64,000 bases of DNA from Branchiostoma floridae (Eukaryota; Chordata; Leptocardii; Amphioxiformes; Branchiostomatidae): positions 28,694,379 through 28,758,378 of the forward strand of contig NC_049981.1 in the NCBI RefSeq assembly GCF_000003815.2, written 5' to 3'. This document shows, piece by piece, positions 60,221 through 64,000 of the stretch. Every line of letters starts with the position of its first letter. Position 1 is the stretch's first letter. The notes under the pieces were generated by a model. That model was not told the origin of the DNA. It made no database searches and saw only the letters and a list, made by a program, of their open reading frames with translations. The position numbers were made by a program, and so were the translations under genes.

Positions 60221-62794
60221 ATATATACACTTCCTTGCCATGCCAACTTGTTGATACCAACTTTAAATGCTGAACTGATCAAACACAATGAGGCAGTTTA
60301 TTGGTTAATCATCACTGACACAGAAACATGTATCCTCCCTGTTTTGGCGGTTCATCCACAAGAGCCTCTCTCATGTTCCACTTGGATTGCTGGCCTAATT
60401 AGTTAGCTCCCCCACTCCCTGCACCTGTGTGGTGCTAGACCAGAACAAATATTGTTGTTCCATTGTTGCCCCTGACAGCTAGCACACCTGTGTGATCATG
60501 CCTGGCAAATAACCGCACTGAAACGTCCCTTTCTCGTACCTGTTTACCTGTACTGGTCGACCACCTGTTCTGTGGGCTGAAGACGTGTCCTACAGGCAGG
60601 AACTATGTCTTAGCAAGAAGTGTTCCACACAAAGGAAAGCTGACATGCCTGAGTGTTACCGGATAGATATGATTTGTTCTACCTCCTACATGTACAAATG
60701 TAGACTGTGCTGCAGCTGACTACATCCTGAATGCTCATCTGTTTACCTCATCAGGGCTGTCTCCAGCTTTAGATTGTTCCTGTCCCACTTATTGTACAGG
60801 AGCCCATTTTATGCTTACAAAAATACCTTTTCATCAATTGTACACTGTATGTCACAGAAGTTCAGATTTTTTGGACAGATAGCGTGAAATTATGTCCACC
60901 TCCCAAGAAGCAAATTTCTTTCCAGCAACCAAATGACAGGTCCTGCAGACAGCACTGCACATTGTTCTACTAAAGAGACATGAGCAGCAAACCTTCTCTT
61001 GAATCTCTGTTCTACTCACAACTAGTCACTAAAAGGTGTGTGGCCAAAGGCAAAGATAAATTCCAGCTCTCTCAAACTATTGGAGCATAAAATGAAGTGG
61101 CCATATCAATTTCTTAAACATGTGCATGGGTTGGTTGGAAGGATTTGTGGGTAGAGAGCCCCTAGGGATTGTTGGCAAAGGAGTGGTTTGTACTGAATAG
61201 AAAACCACTGGCTCTGTGGGATCTGGATGTGGAAAAGTGAAAATTGTCAGGGAATCACATAGGTTTAAAAACTTCAGTACATCACCAAGTCCATCTGGTC
61301 TAGAAATAGATATTATTGAGCACGATCTCATCAATAGAAAATAGGTCATTACACCATCAGTGAGCACAAATATGACGATATTTGATCAACCAAATGTAGA
61401 ATGGAGTAGTAAGTAGGTACATTTGCTGTAAGATATCTTGTTTTGTTGTTACATGGCATTTTCCTTGACTGTCATACTCAGGGCCATCCTTCAGGATGTG
61501 TTGACATTGAGCCATGTGAGAGCCATGGCTGAAGTCCACACCTGTGATTTCTGGACAAATTACACCCAATCCCTGAGGAATGTCCCAGATTGTGGCTCAG
61601 GGAAATGAAAACAGAGTTTATTTTGATTGGTGGCATGTTAGGTCAAAGGTTGACAGGATGCAAAGAGGCAGGTGGTTGCCAGGTGTGTGTGAGAAAAGCC
61701 CTCCCCAAAGTTTTTACCAGGTTTCATAAAAACTGTGTTCTTTACCCTTTTAAAACAAATGAAAACAGATGTAAAATCGACCTCTCACTGCCAACATTGA
61801 TTTTGCCACTGAAGCTTGTGAAAATGTCGTTTTTACTTCCTGTATACAAATGTACAAGAGACCCTTCATGTCTTTCAAGAGCCTGTCCGCCTTTCAGTCA
61901 GAACAGGCAAGGTTACAATATTACATCATTCAAGCAGGTACTCTTAACCCGTCATGGCTGCTTGTCCTTCTTGCTATTGAACCACCAGATACAATCGCTA
62001 CAAAAGGCAACGTTCGCCTGTCTACATGTTTATCCCACCTTTCACTCGTTGTCACGTTGTGTTCTTATACTTCATTTCTTTTACTCTACAGGGCTGCCAT
62101 TGAATACCAAATCCTAGAACCAAGGTCACATATGGGGTATAAAGGAAACATATCCCTTGGCATTTGTGCCACAGTCTGGATGGAAACTCATCTTGTTTCC
62201 TAAGTAGGGTATATTGGAAATTCTAACCCGTTCTTTTGTGATCACAACATAATAACGTTCTGAAGCCTTGGCTCACAAAACGTGTTCTTCCCACACGGCT
62301 TTGGGGCACGACATAAGCAAGGTGTCGGGGGCTTCTGTTCTGATGAGTATTGGAAGCCTGTGGTTGTGTAGATTCTCTCCGGCATTTTTAGCGTGAATGG
62401 AAACGTTCATCCAATTTCAACCTGGCCCCTGAAAGCGAAATATAAGCTCCCGTCTTTGTGACAGCAGCATAGCTGTGTTATTAAGTTAGACATGCAGAGT
62501 ATTTGTGTGGCCAGGGTTGGCTCCAATACTGGTCGGCCCAGGTAACAGAGAACTACTTATCACTTGCAGTGAAATGATGCTATCCACTTTCATGCAAGCT
62601 GAATGCTGTTTCCGTGTCAAGGTGCAATTCTAGATCGTGCACACGTTACCTCTACAAAAGTAAACCATCTACAAATGGTCCTTACATAGTACATGTCTGC
62701 AGTCATGACATAGAGACAGAAGAAATATACCATGTTACTGGTAGTTACCATGTTCCTGTACCACACATTTGGAATGATACATACACTAACCAAC

Positions 62795-62824
62795 CTAACC
62801 TTACCAACCCAACCCAACCCAACT
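62795..62824. repeat. (CCAAC)n short tandem repeat
   Basis: Run of CCAACC(T)AACC then ACCCAACCCAACCCAACTTT; telomere-like only superficially. Confidence 0.7.
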
Positions 62825-64000
62825 TTATTTTCCTACCGTGATTATTTCCTATATGAAGGCAATGTGATAGTTGGTTTGTGGCTAGATGTACAACTTGGCA
62901 TATGACTGTTGCAAATGTTTGTGATGAAAGTCGACGTAACTGTGATACATATTTCTAGTCCAGTATCGAGAGACCATGATAAACATTTACTGTCATATTA
63001 ATTTGATGAGAATGAATGTTGTAAGATATGTCTGAAACATGTTTCATGGAATTTATTGGTAGCCTCATTATGACAACTGCAAGAAACTCCAGAGACTGCT
63101 GGCCTACTTAGAAAAAGCTTGGCAGATCATATGGCAAAATGATAGGCAGGGATAGAATTCACATTTCACGCCACACACAAAGAATACTTCCCTTTTTGGG
63201 GGGAGTGTATGGCAGAACAAGCAGGCCTTTCTGATGCAGTGTCAGCTTTGTGTGTCATGTGGTTTTCCCTTGTGTTGCCTCCTCTCACCTTGTCATTCAT
63301 TTCATACAGACAACAAGACATTGTGTTGTGAAAAGATTCTCTTATAAATGTAATAAACCAGTGATTGCGCTGTGTCACTAATACATTGAACATCTGTTTG
63401 TTGTTCACAGCAGTAAAACATATTGGGTATGAGTTTTATAATAATTTATAGTGCAACATTGCCAACAATTGTACAAGGTACTAAGCATGACATTTTCTGA
63501 TTCATTTATATTCAGATCGATGTAAGATGGATAACTTCAGAATCATGTGATTACAGGTATCATGGTGGGATTGATCCATAGCCTAAAAGTCAACATTAAC
63601 TTTATTAAGGGAGTGCTAATCTTAGAAATGTTAACTTAAAAGCTAAAGCTGTGAAATTTTCCTTCCGTGCCTCACCAGTTGAGTTTCTTCCTCCCCTCCC
63701 CTCACCAGTCCTGTAGCCTGTGTTGAGTGTCTTTGCAAGGGGTCAAATGCACACTGATATAATCCTTGATATATGCTGGTACAAGACTTAATTAAAGGCT
63801 ATTTTATGCATCACAAAAAGCTTTTCACAGCCTGAGACAGAGAACAAAAGTGTCTGGTGTGGGGACAAAGGAATACAGGAGACACAAAACACATGGACAA
63901 AGTACTCAGGGGGTAGGTTTTCTGGAGGGAGGGGGGCATGCCCAGGTCACTGTATGAAACATGCTAGGAGAGGAGCAAAGAATAAGTGCTATCGCTCCCG

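Larger units (their letters stand above)
52301..64000 (+). other. probable long first intron, no further exon recognised
   Basis: About 11.7 kb with no exon carrying a known domain. It contains the GCGAAGC hairpin array (55342-55448), a possible second promoter and exon (55822-56037), a hAT-like element (56545-57029), a palindromic MITE (59041-59203) and the CCTAGG palindrome element (59740-60220). An open frame on the minus strand at 58553-58828 has protein-like codon use but no domain. Confidence 0.5.

Noticed and set aside
61590-62117. 175-codon plus-strand open frame in the long intron
   Set aside because: No recognisable domain, no compelling acceptor or donor, and amino-acid composition like random translation.
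62795-62824. Interstitial telomere-like repeat
   Set aside because: The unit is CCAAC/CCCAA, not CCCTAA, and only a few copies are present.

Overview
The window looks like a piece of a lancelet (amphioxus, Branchiostoma-type) nuclear genome. It has many short phase-matched exons in AT-rich introns, tandem families of secreted mosaic proteases (CUB, LDLa, kringle and TSP1 modules joined to trypsin domains), and a very high density of small inverted-repeat transposons, SINE-like repeats and microsatellites. Genus is an inference; no search could be run.

Layout. 1.5-17.7 kb, minus strand: two tandem paralogues of a secreted CUB-CUB-LDLa-trypsin protease with identical exon sizes and phases through most of the protein. 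The upstream copy (9572-17623) has two extra N-terminal LDLa domains; the downstream copy (1557-7729) lacks them. 21.3-38.2 kb, plus strand: five three-exon genes, plus one orphan last exon, for small secreted ten-cysteine proteins. Their cysteine spacing matches the colipase fold, closest to the C-terminal domain of Dickkopf, with no Dickkopf N-terminal domain. 40.0-46.0 kb, plus: a two-kringle trypsin-like protease. 46.3-51.2 kb, minus: a TSP1-trypsin protease with an acidic Ser-Gly stretch. 52.2 kb to the end, plus: one signal-peptide first exon followed by at least 11.7 kb without a convincing further exon, probably a long first intron.

All five full-length or partial gene groups begin with signal peptides, and the four proteases keep His57, Asp102, Ser195 and Asp189 (trypsin specificity). 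The cluster is therefore an extracellular protease and cysteine-rich-peptide neighbourhood. A digestive, humoral-defence or clotting role is plausible from the families but is not shown by the sequence.

Mobile DNA is abundant and often has readable target-site duplications: hAT-like elements with 8-bp duplications, TA-flanked mariner-like elements, a TTAA-flanked element with internal repeats, tRNA-derived SINEs, LINE fragments (one nested in a hAT-like element with an inverted 5' part), and several near-perfect palindromes. The most unusual non-coding pieces are a 481-bp element built from CCTAGG-centred palindromes (59.7-60.2 kb) and a run of GCGAAGC mini-hairpins (55.3-55.45 kb).
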